Shown in pieces: positions 1 to 6,735 of a stretch of 18,626 nucleotides of DNA. The notes beneath the pieces were generated by a model, which was given only the letters and a program-made list of their open reading frames with translations, did not search any database and was not told where the DNA came from. The position numbers and the translations under genes are program-made. Source of the stretch: an uncultured Actinomycetes bacterium (GTDB taxonomy: Bacteria; Actinomycetota; Thermoleophilia; Solirubrobacterales; Solirubrobacteraceae). The DNA lies in assembly GCA_937888775.1 (NCBI GenBank), contig CALAQT010000136.1, positions 1 to 18,626 of the forward strand. The letters are read 5' to 3'. Position 1 is the first letter of the stretch. Every line of letters begins with the position of its first letter.

Positions 1-847
1 CGGCTTGCTCGTCGGCGATGAACTGGCCGAACTCGGACTGCTCCTCGTCACCGACTGGCTTCTCGAGTGAGATCGGCGCTCGCGCGGAGCGCTTGATCGC
101 CTCGACCTCTTCGGGCTCGAGGCCGGTCACCTCGGCGATCTCCGCGGCGGTCGGCTCGCGCCCGAACTCGGTCACGAGCTTGCGCTCCGCGCGCCCGATC
201 CTATTGAGCTTCTCGACGATGTGGACGGGGATCCGGATCGTCCGCGCCTTGTCGGCCAGGGCGCGCGCGGTCGCCTGGCGAATCCACCACGTGGCGTAGG
301 TCGAGAACTTGAACCCCTTGCGATAGTCGAACTTCTCCGCCGCGCGCACGAGACCGAGTGTCCCTTCCTGGATCAAGTCGAGGAACGGCAGCCCCTGGTT
401 GCGGTAGTTCTTCGCGATCGAGACGACCAGGCGGAGGTTCGACTCGACCATCTTCCGTTTGGCGTCCAGGTCGCCGCGCCAGATCCGCTTGGAGAGATCG
501 ACCTCCTCCTGGGCCGTGAGCAGGCGCACCTTGCCGATGTCCTTCAGAAACAGCTGCAGCGCGTCGGTAGTCCCCTCCGGCTTGAGATCCAGCCGAGCCT
601 TGCGCCGCGTGCGCTTCTCGGGCGCTCGGTCGATGTTCAGGCTCGCCGCAGTAGCGGGGTCGATTTCCTCGACCAGCTCAATTTCACAGCGCTCGAACAG
701 GCCGTGCAACTCCTCGACGTCGGTTTCGTCGAGGCCGAGCTCGGCCGTGGCGATTGCGATCTCGGCGTATGTGAGCACACCGACCTGCTGGCCGCGTGTG
801 ATCAGACCCCTGACCTCTTCAAGCTCCCGAAGTTCCGCTACTGACAT
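1..847 (-). CDS. sigA: Principal-type sigma-70 factor (SigA/RpoD-like), C-terminus beyond the window
   Basis: RNA polymerase sigma subunit that directs promoter recognition. The frame is open from an ATG at 847 to the window edge (282 codons), so only the end, with region 4 and the -35-binding helix-turn-helix, is missing. Visible parts: a short acidic N-terminal region (1-75), a basic linker (76-90), region 1.2 (about 94-125, [16 protein letters not shown]), region 2 (about 130-200) with [29 protein letters not shown] and the -10-reading segment [19 protein letters not shown], and region 3 (about 203-262), ending in the conserved [10 protein letters not shown] stretch. The residue after WWIRQA is Thr, where Ile is usual. 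It lies 31 bp downstream of the zinc-ribbon gene on the same strand and is probably co-transcribed. Whether it is the housekeeping sigma or a paralogue cannot be told from this window. Confidence 0.95.
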   Translation of the reverse strand, partial: MSVAELRELEEVRGLITRGQQVGVLTYAEIAIATAELGLDETDVEELHGLFERCEIELVEEIDPATAASLNIDRAPEKRTRRKARLDLKPEGTTDALQLFLKDIGKVRLLTAQEEVDLSKRIWRGDLDAKRKMVESNLRLVVSIAKNYRNQGLPFLDLIQEGTLGLVRAAEKFDYRKGFKFSTYATWWIRQATARALADKARTIRIPVHIVEKLNRIGRAERKLVTEFGREPTAAEIAEVTGLEPEEVEAIKRSARAPISLEKPVGDEEQSEFGQFIADEQA

Positions 848-878
848 CTGGTCGCATCTCGCGTTCAGCCCGCGGGGC

Positions 879-1247
879 TCAAACGCGGCGTCTCACAGCT
901 TCGTCGCCCGTGCCCGAGTGCGCGAGCCAACAGCTTGCACGTGTGGGCTCACGGGGTGAGCGTCGCAGCTTTCGATTCCGAGCCCGGCTCGTAGGTAGGC
1001 GGTGCTTGAGCTCGCGTCGAGCGACGATCTCGCCGACGCGCCCAGCGATCAGCCGGCCCGTGCGCGATGCGCCGCTGTGCGACGAGCTGTCTGGTGACTC
1101 GATTACGCGGTACCCGACGATTTCACCCAGGTCACCGACTGGCTCCAACAGCGAACCGCAGACGGGGCATAGATCCCCAATCGGATCGGCTGGGCTTTCC
1201 GTGCTCTGCAGGCGCGTCTTGCACGCCAGACACTTGAAATGCGCCAT
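879..1247 (-). CDS. Small zinc-ribbon protein upstream of the sigma factor
   Basis: 122-residue protein with two CxxC pairs (C6/C9 and C27/C30) in a short N-terminal domain reading [13 protein letters not shown], then [16 protein letters not shown]. This is a zinc-ribbon (rubredoxin-like knuckle) layout. The rest is Arg/Ser-rich and probably unstructured. I recall similar uncharacterised proteins in Thermoleophilia, but no function is known to me. Start choice: AGGAG ends 3 nt before an ATG at 1253 and 9 nt before the ATG at 1247; the second has the better spacing and gives the MAxFKC start I remember for the family, so 1247 is preferred. The gene precedes the sigma factor by 31 bp on the same strand, suggesting an operon. 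A role in nucleic-acid or polymerase binding would be a guess. Confidence 0.75.
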   Translation of the reverse strand: MAHFKCLACKTRLQSTESPADPIGDLCPVCGSLLEPVGDLGEIVGYRVIESPDSSSHSGASRTGRLIAGRVGEIVARRELKHRLPTSRARNRKLRRSPREPTRASCWLAHSGTGDEAVRRRV

Positions 1248-1253
1248 CGGCAT

Positions 1254-2233
1254 GCTCTCCTAGTCGTGAGCTCGCGAGCGGTACGCGTAGCGGGGATCGC
1301 TCGGACTGTACCGGGTCTGCCTTGGTCGCGGTGGCGTTCGCTCGCCGGGCGTTCAGACGGCGTTGGGCATCGATCACGGACGAGAGCCGCCGCGACCCGC
1401 GCTGAGGGTCGCCTCGCCTGCGCTCTGGAAGGTCGCGTGTCCTGCGCGTCATGGTCTTCAAGCCTTCCCGTCCCTCTGTTGGGTCCGCGCGGGTCAAAGA
1501 GGGCTAGAACCCCCGCGCGTTCAATCAGATTGGGACGCGGCCACCGGGCCGGTGGGATAACGCCCGTAGAAGTACGGCACCGGCCCCGCAGTCAAAACCA
1601 GTAACCCCCGCCTCCCGCCTCGTGGCGCAGGTTCGCGCCGTCGGTGGCATCCGGGCTCGGGCTGAGAATCCTGGCCGCAGGGCCAGCTCGGTGTGCGACT
1701 CTACTCCTATCGCGGACGTGTGTAACGTGATCACCGTCGCGTGTGCACGCGAGACTCGATCGCGATCGCGATGCGGGACGACGCTTGAACGCGATCTCGG
1801 CCGGCCGAAGCTTCAACGCAGGCGCATCCAGCGCAACAGAAGGGCCGAACTCGCCGGGTTCTACAACTCCGTTTTACGGACCCGAGGTACCCGCCCCGGC
1901 TCCTGGAGGAGCGAAGCCTGTTGCGCGAGGCTGAGCGGATCGCCGCGCGCGCCGCGTCGGTGAGCACGCGCTCGAAGCGAGCGCTCGTTCCGTTGGTCGG
2001 TGGCTATCAAGCGTAGGGGTTGGGTTCGTGCGCAATGGCGTCTGGGGCGCGTCATAGGGTTTACGAAGTAACGCCAACTCGTAACCCAAGCGGCATCGAG
2101 CCGTTCGGCGAGCGGCCTGAGGGCGCCGAGGAGCTCAGCCCCCCGCGAGCAGAGTTCAGGCTGGCCTCCTGGCCCGACTGGACCGGGTTTCGCGCTCTGC
2201 TCGATGTCGCAGACCCCCTGACTGGAGATAACC
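1254..2233. other. Long stretch without a confident gene
   Basis: About 980 bp with many short overlapping frames but none with recognisable protein content. Seen here: an imperfectly spaced inverted repeat, CGCGCGGG at 1487-1494 with CCCGCGCG at 1512-1519 (8-bp stem, 17-nt loop). A plus-strand tail reading YPPRLLEERSLLREAERIAAR ends at a TAG near 2016 and may be a gene remnant. A plus-strand frame from about 2096 to 2241 has GC-rich third positions and ends in a TGA overlapping the GTG start of the next gene. Neither is recognised. The promoter of the zinc-ribbon/sigma pair should lie in the first part of this region, but no clear -35/-10 pair was found. Confidence 0.5.
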
Positions 2234-2422
2234 GTGCCTGAGCCCCTGTCGCTGACGTTCAAGCGTGAGCGCGAGACCAAGAACACCGTGCGCTTTCAGG
2301 AGGAGCAGCCTGAGGGCGCCACGCCGACGATTGGAGCGCTCTACCTGCAGAAGCCCGCCGCCCAAGATCTCGGCGACCCCGAGCAGCTGACGGTGACGGT
2401 GGCGGCCGCCGAGTCGGCGTGA
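2234..2422 (+). CDS. Small conserved-looking hypothetical protein
   Basis: 62-residue protein starting at GTG 2234 with GGAG at 2224-2227, 6 nt upstream. It has a charged start (LSLTFKRERETKNTVRFQEE), then a GALYLQK segment, and ends in a beta-like stretch (LTVTVAAAES). The alternation of charged and hydrophobic residues suggests a small single-domain beta-rich fold. I recall short actinobacterial hypothetical proteins with this ETKNT-RxxEE / GxLYxQK pattern, but no function is known. It is the only gene between 1254 and 5060 that looks intact. It is on the plus strand, opposite its neighbours, and flanked by gene remnants, so it is probably accessory. Confidence 0.6.
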   Translation: MPEPLSLTFKRERETKNTVRFQEEQPEGATPTIGALYLQKPAAQDLGDPEQLTVTVAAAESA

Positions 2423-2799
2423 GTGCCCCCAGAGCCGTGTGACCACCTACCCCGGCGGTTTCGGCGAGCCGCAGCAGCTCTTGCCGTTCCGAGAGCGGGC
2501 GGGCCACGCGCTCGTCCACCGTCCGTGCCGTACGCCTACCGGAAGAGGCCGCGCAACCTCCGCCTCCGGTCCGGCCAGCCAACCAGTCGACGTAGCCGAG
2601 ACGTGCGCGCTGTAGGCTTCGCGCGGCGCGAGCGGCTGCCCGGCCAGGTACTCGAGGTAGCGAGCCAACGCCGTGCTGTCGATGACGAATGAAGACGGGG
2701 CCGCAGGCTGCACGATCGGCGGTTTGAGTAGTGTCGCGCCCCGACCGCGACCCCAGTAGCAAAGGAGATCTCGATGCCGCCAGCGAAGAACACCTCGCT
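2423..2799. other. Gap with a possible recombinase N-terminal remnant on the minus strand
   Basis: No intact gene. On the minus strand around 2713-2580 a frame reads STALARYLEYLAGQPLAPRE, followed by AYSAH and, shortly after, a WLAG. This resembles the N-terminal arm-binding/core-binding domain of tyrosine recombinases (pattern: YLxxLA..PLAPRTREAYxxxVxxYVxWLAG), missing two residues and then falling out of frame. The likeness is short and could be chance. Confidence 0.25.
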
Positions 2800-3252
2800 T
2801 TAACTGCCGTCGGCGAGAAGCTCGGCGCCTCCTCCAAGGTCCACATATCGGACGCGCCGGTGAACGCGGAACAGGAAGTGTTGACCTCCGCCGCCAGAGA
2901 CATCGCTGACCGTTCTCGGGAGTGGGCCGTGCTGCCGTTCAAGATTGGAGAGTCGCTCATAGCCGCCGTTCCGAGCGTCGATGTCGAGCGCCACGACCCC
3001 TGAGTTGCGGCCAAGGGCAACCCCGACGTTCGCTTCAGGCCAGTCGTGCCACCACGATCTGATCTGCTTCCCGTCAGTTGAGGCACGCTGCGCCCATGCT
3101 CTGATGCGCGGGTGTTTCCCGATGTGCTCGCACTTGTGCCCCTCCGAGCACGAGCAGGCGTCGCCCATCGGTATGTGCAGAGGAACGACACGCCAGCCCC
3201 GAGCAGCCAGATCGAGCGCCGCGATGACCATCGCTTCCGGCCGCGCGGTCAC
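2800..3252 (-). pseudogene. Truncated bifunctional primase-polymerase (prim-pol), N-terminal domain only
   Basis: 150 residues from GTG 3252. The fold and motifs match the N-terminal part of the bifunctional DNA primase/polymerase (prim-pol) domain used by plasmids, phages and actinomycete integrative elements to start replication: ALDLAARGWRVVPLH (residues about 11-25), a Cys/His-containing insert, WPEANVGVALG, the metal-binding VVALDIDARNGG (two acidic residues) and SGGGGQHFLFR. In full-length relatives an ADGG-YVVAPPS stretch and a C-terminal helicase-type part follow. Here the frame stops right after LLADG, and nothing downstream continues it in any frame, so the gene is truncated. It lies downstream of the integrase remnant on the same strand, the int-plus-rep combination typical of integrative elements. 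Confidence 0.7.
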
Positions 3253-3597
3253 AACGCGCCTCCGACGATCGGCAGCGGTCGGGAGCGCGATTGAACTACA
3301 GCATGGCTTGTGACGGGCGACGGCGGCCGATGAGGGCCTTCTCCATCACCCTCCGATTCGTCGCTCGGACCGTCCCGGCTGGCGCTTGATGCTCCCCGCG
3401 TGCGTGCGCGGCGCTCGCGTGACGGTCCTCGGCGCGCAACGCGCGAACTCGGCGATCTCACGCTCACGGCCGCGCTGGCAGCACGCGGACGACGCTCTTG
3501 TACGGGAGAATGACCAAGAGGACGCACGGGCCGTCCTTCGACTTTGATGACGTCCGCACCCCAGCCTTCGGGTGGCTCCGGCGGAGGCTCGACGACC

Positions 3598-4171
3598 TCA
3601 TGGAGCGACCGAAGGTCCGAGCGCGCGTCCAGCCGCGCCCCCAGGGTGCTGACCCATGTGGAGCGCCAGCGACACGATCGCGTCGAGCTGGCAGCGCACG
3701 ACGTGCGATCTGACGCGCGAGTACGGCGACCGGCCGTCCCTGAACCTACCCAGCCAGCGGTCCACTTCATCGGCGGGCAGCAGCGGCCACCGCGCGTGGA
3801 GGGTCGCGCGCAACACTCGTAGCTCCCTCGGCCGGTACGGCGACGGTTCGACACCACGGGCGGCGCCGCCAGGCACGCGCAGAGCGCGAAGCGCGAAGCG
3901 CAAGCAGGGTGGCTGCGTCGATCACTCCGTGGCGATAGCACCAGTCCGAGAAGGCGAGCAAGATCGCGCGCTCCTTTCGGACGGTCGCGATGCTGCGCCC
4001 GGTGGCGGCACGCGCGTCAAGCAGCCTCCGGACACTCGCGGCATCGATGCGCGACGCATCGCCGCCAACCACGGACTCAAGCTCGCGGAGCACGCGCAGC
4101 GACGCTCGCCGACGATCAGGCGACAGAGACGCGAGGCGATCGATCTCGTAGCCGCTCAGCGCCGAGGCCAT
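3598..4171 (-). pseudogene. Decayed tyrosine recombinase (phage/ICE-type integrase)
   Basis: Remains of a site-specific integrase. From ATG 4171 the first frame gives a helical SAM-like core-binding domain (SGYEIDRLASLSPDRRRASL ... SIATVRKERAILLAFSDWCYRHGVIDAATLLALRA). The coding then continues in another frame: VPGGAARGVEPSPYRPREL, RWLGRFRDGRSPYSRVRSHV, then DAIVSLALHMG. The switch lies at a 7-bp tandem duplication (3884-3897); removing one copy restores one frame. After LALHMG, where the first catalytic Arg (GLR-x-E) should be, the frame reads QHPGGAAG and soon stops at 3598. No HxxR or active-site Tyr motif was found downstream to about 3300. The gene is therefore dead. An upstream extension to 4396 is open but has no integrase content. 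Confidence 0.7.
3884..3897 (+). repeat. 7-bp tandem duplication that frameshifts the integrase
   Basis: GCGCGAA occurs twice back to back on the plus strand. Deleting one copy joins ...LLALRA to LRVPGGAARGVEPSPYRPRE in one frame, so the duplication itself is the inactivating event at this point. Confidence 0.7.
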
Positions 4172-4519
4172 GCCGACACGATGACGCGCGCAGCGGACAC
4201 AAAGGCGCTGCCGAGTAGCCGTGGTCCGGGTCAGCGATCTACCCGCCAACGCGAGTTTCCCCGTAATGCCGTCGCGCACCGCTCGCGCGCGCGGCAGTCT
4301 GGTGTAGGCGCGCAGGTCGAGAGCGCGCGACCCTGGCGGAATGGGGGGCGGGTCGGAACGGGCTGGTCGCTCGCGAGCCACCGGCGTCCGCGCCAAAGCG
4401 CCGTTGACGCACCCTCAAACGCGAGACGCTGTTGACCCCGACGTTGACCCGACCCACATCTCTGCCGCCGCTCGCCGCTCCAAGCGACAGAAAGATGCTC
4501 ATTTGCAGCACCTTCCCCA
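4172..4519. other. Intergenic stretch between integrase remnant and tRNA fragment
   Basis: About 350 bp with no recognisable gene. The open frame upstream of the integrase start continues through part of it but is low-complexity Arg/Pro-rich. A short direct repeat (GTTGACCC near 4431 and again near 4443, plus strand) is present. Nothing else was identified. Confidence 0.5.
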
Positions 4520-4563
4520 GAGCCGACGCCCGGACTCGAAACGGGGACCCCTTCATTACGAGT
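4520..4563 (-). other. 3' half of a tRNA-Thr(CGT) gene, probable attachment-site copy
   Basis: On the minus strand the 44 nt from 4563 to 4520 match a tRNA from the anticodon loop (ACTCGTAATGAA, anticodon CGT) through variable loop (GGGGTC), T-arm (CCCGT-TTCGAGT-CCGGG) and 3' acceptor strand (CGTCGGC plus discriminator T). The D-arm, the 5' acceptor strand and the 5' anticodon stem are absent: the sequence before ACTCGT is CTCAGA, which does not pair. The normally invariant T-stem pair G53-C61 is broken by a T at 53. It cannot be a working tRNA. Integrative elements commonly insert at tRNA 3' ends and duplicate that half, so this is read as an att remnant. Confidence 0.7.
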
Positions 4564-4763
4564 TCTGAGCGTGAGGTTCGGAGGGGTTCGGCTGGTGTCG
4601 AATCGCCCGAGATTGGTGAGGTTCGGTCTCTCTGTCTTTCGGCTGAGTTCGGATAGCGGGTTGCCCCAAAGGTTGCCCCGCGCCCCTGAGCGCAAGCAGC
4701 GCGGGTCGCCCCCGCCCGGCTGTCTGCTTACGCACCGCGTTGGCCCTGGGCAAGAGCGGCACA

Positions 4764-5060
4764 TCATGGCGCCGCCGGACGCAAGCTTTCCGCGATCTGC
4801 GCGAATTCGCTCAGTGCCGCCTCGAGGTCCTCGACGATCTCCTGCGCGAGCACGTCCGGCGGCGGCAGATTCGTCGAGTCCTCAAGCGATTCGTCGCGTA
4901 GCCAGATCAGATCGAGGCTGACCTTGTCGCGCTGCAGCAGCTCGTCGTAGGAGAACGGCTTGAACCGCTCGCTCTCGGCGCGCTTGCCGCGATCCCCGGG
5001 CTGGTAGGTGGCAATGAAGTCCTCGAGGTGCTCGTAGCGCAGGGGGTTCTGCTCGCCCAT
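4764..5060 (-). pseudogene. hsdM: C-terminal fragment of a type I restriction-modification methylase (HsdM)
   Basis: 98 residues matching the C-terminal helical end of N6-adenine methylases of type I systems: EQNPLRYEHLEDFIATYQPG, ERFKPFSYDELLQRDKVSLD and IWLRDESLEDSTNLPPP, then DVLAQEIVEDLEAALSEFAQI. Full HsdM proteins are about 500 residues; the SAM-binding and NPPY catalytic parts are missing, and no hsdS or hsdR is seen. The ATG at 5060 sits 3 bp from the last CRISPR repeat, so upstream coding has been replaced by the array. It may be translated (the repeat end GGGGG lies upstream of the ATG) but would have no methylase activity. The frame itself is clean to its natural-looking end. Confidence 0.8.
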
Positions 5061-5063
5061 CGG

Positions 5064-5215
5064 GGTTCACCCCCGCTCGCGCGGGGACGACAGGGGCTGC
5101 GTGACGACCGAGGACGTCCCGCTGGTTTCACCCCCGCTCGCGCGGGGACGACAGATGCCCCAACTGTTACCGCCCCCACCGCTCATGGGTTCACCCCCGC
5201 TCGCGCGGGGACGAC
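5064..5215 (-). repeat. Repeat family A (3 copies, leader-distal, older end)
   Basis: Copies at 5064-5091, 5125-5152 and 5188-5215. In crRNA orientation the stem is CCCCGC/GCGGGG, the loop GCGA and the 3' tail GTGAACC. The middle copy carries one change outside the stem. Confidence 0.95.
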
Positions 5216-5248
5216 CCCGATCTCCGTGCCGCCTTCCTGCGCGGCTTC

Positions 5249-5459
5249 GGTCCACCCCCACGCGCGTGGGGACGACATTGGATTGGCGGTTGCCATGCCT
5301 CAGCCTACCGGTCCACCCCCACGCGCGTGGGGACGACATCTTCCCGACGCCTGGGATGTCACGGCTCCACGGTCCACCCCCACGCGCGTGGGGACGACGC
5401 GACGCTGACGTAGCGGCCGGTCGCTGGATCCGGTCCACCCCCACGCGCGTGGGGACGAC
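5249..5459 (-). repeat. Repeat family B (4 copies, leader-proximal, newer end)
   Basis: Copies at 5249-5276, 5310-5337, 5371-5398 and 5432-5459, all identical. In crRNA orientation the stem is CCCCAC/GTGGGG, the loop GCGC and the 3' tail GTGGACC. It differs from family A at four positions, two of which pair with each other. Confidence 0.95.
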
Positions 5460-5548
5460 ACTTCGCCGGTCGCACTAATTTGCCTGGATTTTCAATGTTC
5501 GCGCCCGTCGGACTGCGTGCCGCGGGGCCTAGAAGTGTCGGTTCGACT
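5460..5548 (-). promoter_or_regulatory. CRISPR leader
   Basis: 89 bp between the exonuclease stop and the first repeat on the transcription side. It includes an AT-richer stretch (TTGAAAATCC and CAAATTAG on the minus strand) in otherwise GC-rich DNA, as expected for a leader. No clear -35/-10 pair with normal spacing was found, so the array promoter is not located precisely. Confidence 0.7.
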
Positions 5549-6433
5549 CTAATCCGCTGCGGTAGTGCGCGCCTTGGATGGCTCCTCCAGTTTTGAGATG
5601 TGATCGCACTCGGCGAGCAGAACCTGGAGCGCGGTCCTCGCGACACCGGACGCGCGCAATGTTTGGACCGCGTTGGCGAGCTCCACGGGATTTGCCGGGC
5701 CCTTGTCCGGGGTGATCAAGGACACGCGGACATCGGCGACGGCGTCCCGCTGCTCTCGGCTGATTGGCCGAATCGGGACGACATGATCGAGTTCGAGGAC
5801 CACCTCGGCCCAGCCGTTACCCGCAGGCTCCGCGGAGGACGCCCGCGCTCGATCGGAGGCGGGCGACACGCGTGCAATGCCGGCGATGGCCGAATAACCG
5901 CGGTTCCGCGCGGCGTCAATCAGGCGGGCCAACACTTCGGCGAGCGTACGGCTGTCTCCCGCGGCCGTGTGCGGATCATGGAGCATGACGCCTTGATTTC
6001 TCGCGAGTGCAGCCAACGTCATCGTGCCGCCCGTCAAGCGCATTGTGCAGAGCCAGCGAGGCGGGTGGGCGAGAAGCCCGCGCGCGGGTGACGCAAGCGG
6101 CGCGAGGAACCCAAGGTCGAAGAGCAGGTTGTGCGCGACCACGATGCCGGCGCCAACGTACGGGTTCAGATCAGCGATCACTCGCCTCAACAGATCGTGT
6201 CCGTCGTCTGTTTCCCACGCGAGGTCTGCAACCTCTTGGCACTGATCGTCGAGAACCACGGCGGCCATCTGGGTCAGCTCGTGGCGCGCCGGGTCAAGTC
6301 CCGTCGTCTCGGTATCGATCACAACCCAATCGCGACCGACGACCACCAACTGCTCTTCCGACAGCCCCGGCGAGCACCAGCTGGGCGTGGCAGCCGAGAG
6401 CGGGCGGGTTGGGCGCGAAGCTCGATGAGTCAC
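5549..6433 (-). CDS. Stand-alone DEDDh (DnaQ-like) 3'-5' exonuclease of the adaptation module
   Basis: 294 residues from GTG 6433, 8 bp after the cas2 stop. An RNase-T/DnaQ-type exonuclease domain spans about 33-175: VVIDTETTGLDP (D40, E42), AHNLLFDLGFL (D107) and HTAAGDSRTLAEVL (H155, D160) supply all DEDDh residues. The C-terminal ~115 residues are helical, contain LELDHVVPIRPISREQRDAV, and are unrecognised. In several I-E systems this nuclease is fused to Cas2 or encoded beside it, and it trims prespacer 3' ends before Cas1-Cas2 integration (established for Cas2-DEDDh fusions); here it is a separate gene in a different frame from cas2. The first ~25 residues are Ser/Pro-rich, and a later start is possible. 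It is last in the cas operon, next to the leader. Confidence 0.85.
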   Translation of the reverse strand: MTHRASRPTRPLSAATPSWCSPGLSEEQLVVVGRDWVVIDTETTGLDPARHELTQMAAVVLDDQCQEVADLAWETDDGHDLLRRVIADLNPYVGAGIVVAHNLLFDLGFLAPLASPARGLLAHPPRWLCTMRLTGGTMTLAALARNQGVMLHDPHTAAGDSRTLAEVLARLIDAARNRGYSAIAGIARVSPASDRARASSAEPAGNGWAEVVLELDHVVPIRPISREQRDAVADVRVSLITPDKGPANPVELANAVQTLRASGVARTALQVLLAECDHISKLEEPSKARTTAAD

Positions 6434-6441
6434 GCGGTAGC

Positions 6442-6735
6442 TCAGCTCTCCTTCGGCGGGAGCCGGACGAGCGCGAAACCCTCGATGTCCACGAGCTCGC
6501 GCGAGCGATCACCGTGCTGACGCAGCTCGAAGCCTTGCTCGTTTTCGCTCGCGCCGGTCACCATCAGGCATGCCCCAGCGCCACGATGTGCACACACGCG
6601 TTGCCATAGGCGATCTCGCACCGCAGCAGAGACGTCTCCGACGAACACGCCCCCGCGCGGCTGTAAGAGCCATCGGGTCAGGTCGCCGCGGAGGCTCTGT
6701 GAGACGCGCTCAATCGAGATCACGATCAGGGCCAT
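6442..6735 (-). CDS. cas2: Cas2, type I-E
   Basis: 97 residues from ATG 6735. It is the small ferredoxin-like dimer that bridges Cas1 dimers in the spacer-integration complex. It matches the I-E (CasB-type Cas2) family: start MALIVISIERVSQSLRGDLT, then RWL and GVFVGDVSAAVRDRLWQRVC, with a C-terminal EGFALVRLPP strand. The length is normal for the family (about 90-110). The start overlaps the end of cas1 by 26 bp, so translation is likely coupled. The frame is intact. Confidence 0.93.
   Translation of the reverse strand: MALIVISIERVSQSLRGDLTRWLLQPRGGVFVGDVSAAVRDRLWQRVCAHRGAGACLMVTGASENEQGFELRQHGDRSRELVDIEGFALVRLPPKES

Larger units (their letters stand above)
5064..5459 (-). CRISPR. Type I-E CRISPR array, 7 repeats and 6 spacers, two repeat families
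   Basis: Seven 28-nt repeats start at 5064, 5125, 5188, 5249, 5310, 5371 and 5432. Spacers are 33 nt except the one at 5153-5187, which is 35 nt. Read on the minus strand, repeats begin GTCGTCCCC and end in GTGAACC or GTGGACC, the actinobacterial I-E type with a 6-bp stem and 4-nt loop. Transcription is therefore rightward-to-leftward, with the leader at 5460-5548 next to the exonuclease gene, in line with the cas operon. The three leader-distal repeats are one family and the four leader-proximal ones another. The repeat at 5125 has a T in place of the second G (plus strand). Short proteins reading PHARGDD or SPRAWGW from this region are artefacts of the repeat. Confidence 0.98.

Noticed and set aside
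221..844. Long plus-strand frame opposite the sigma factor
   Set aside because: The minus-strand translation is an unmistakable sigma-70 protein; the plus frame is its antisense shadow.
1861..2286. Minus-strand frame of 141 codons
   Set aside because: It has no domain-like content or ribosome-binding site, and it overlaps the better-supported plus-strand gene at 2234.
4520..4563. Functional tRNA-Thr gene
   Set aside because: The 5' acceptor strand, D-arm and 5' anticodon stem are absent and the T-stem has a mismatch at the invariant pair.
5028..5478. Open frames on both strands across the array (Arg/Gly/Pro-rich repeats such as SPPLARGR, PHARGDD, SPRAWGW)
   Set aside because: They are translations of the CRISPR repeat and spacers, a known annotation artefact, not genes.
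6433..6444. Idea that cas2 and the exonuclease form a fused Cas2-DEDDh protein split by a frameshift
   Set aside because: Cas2 ends at its normal family length and the exonuclease has its own start and an N-terminal extension, so separate genes are more likely.
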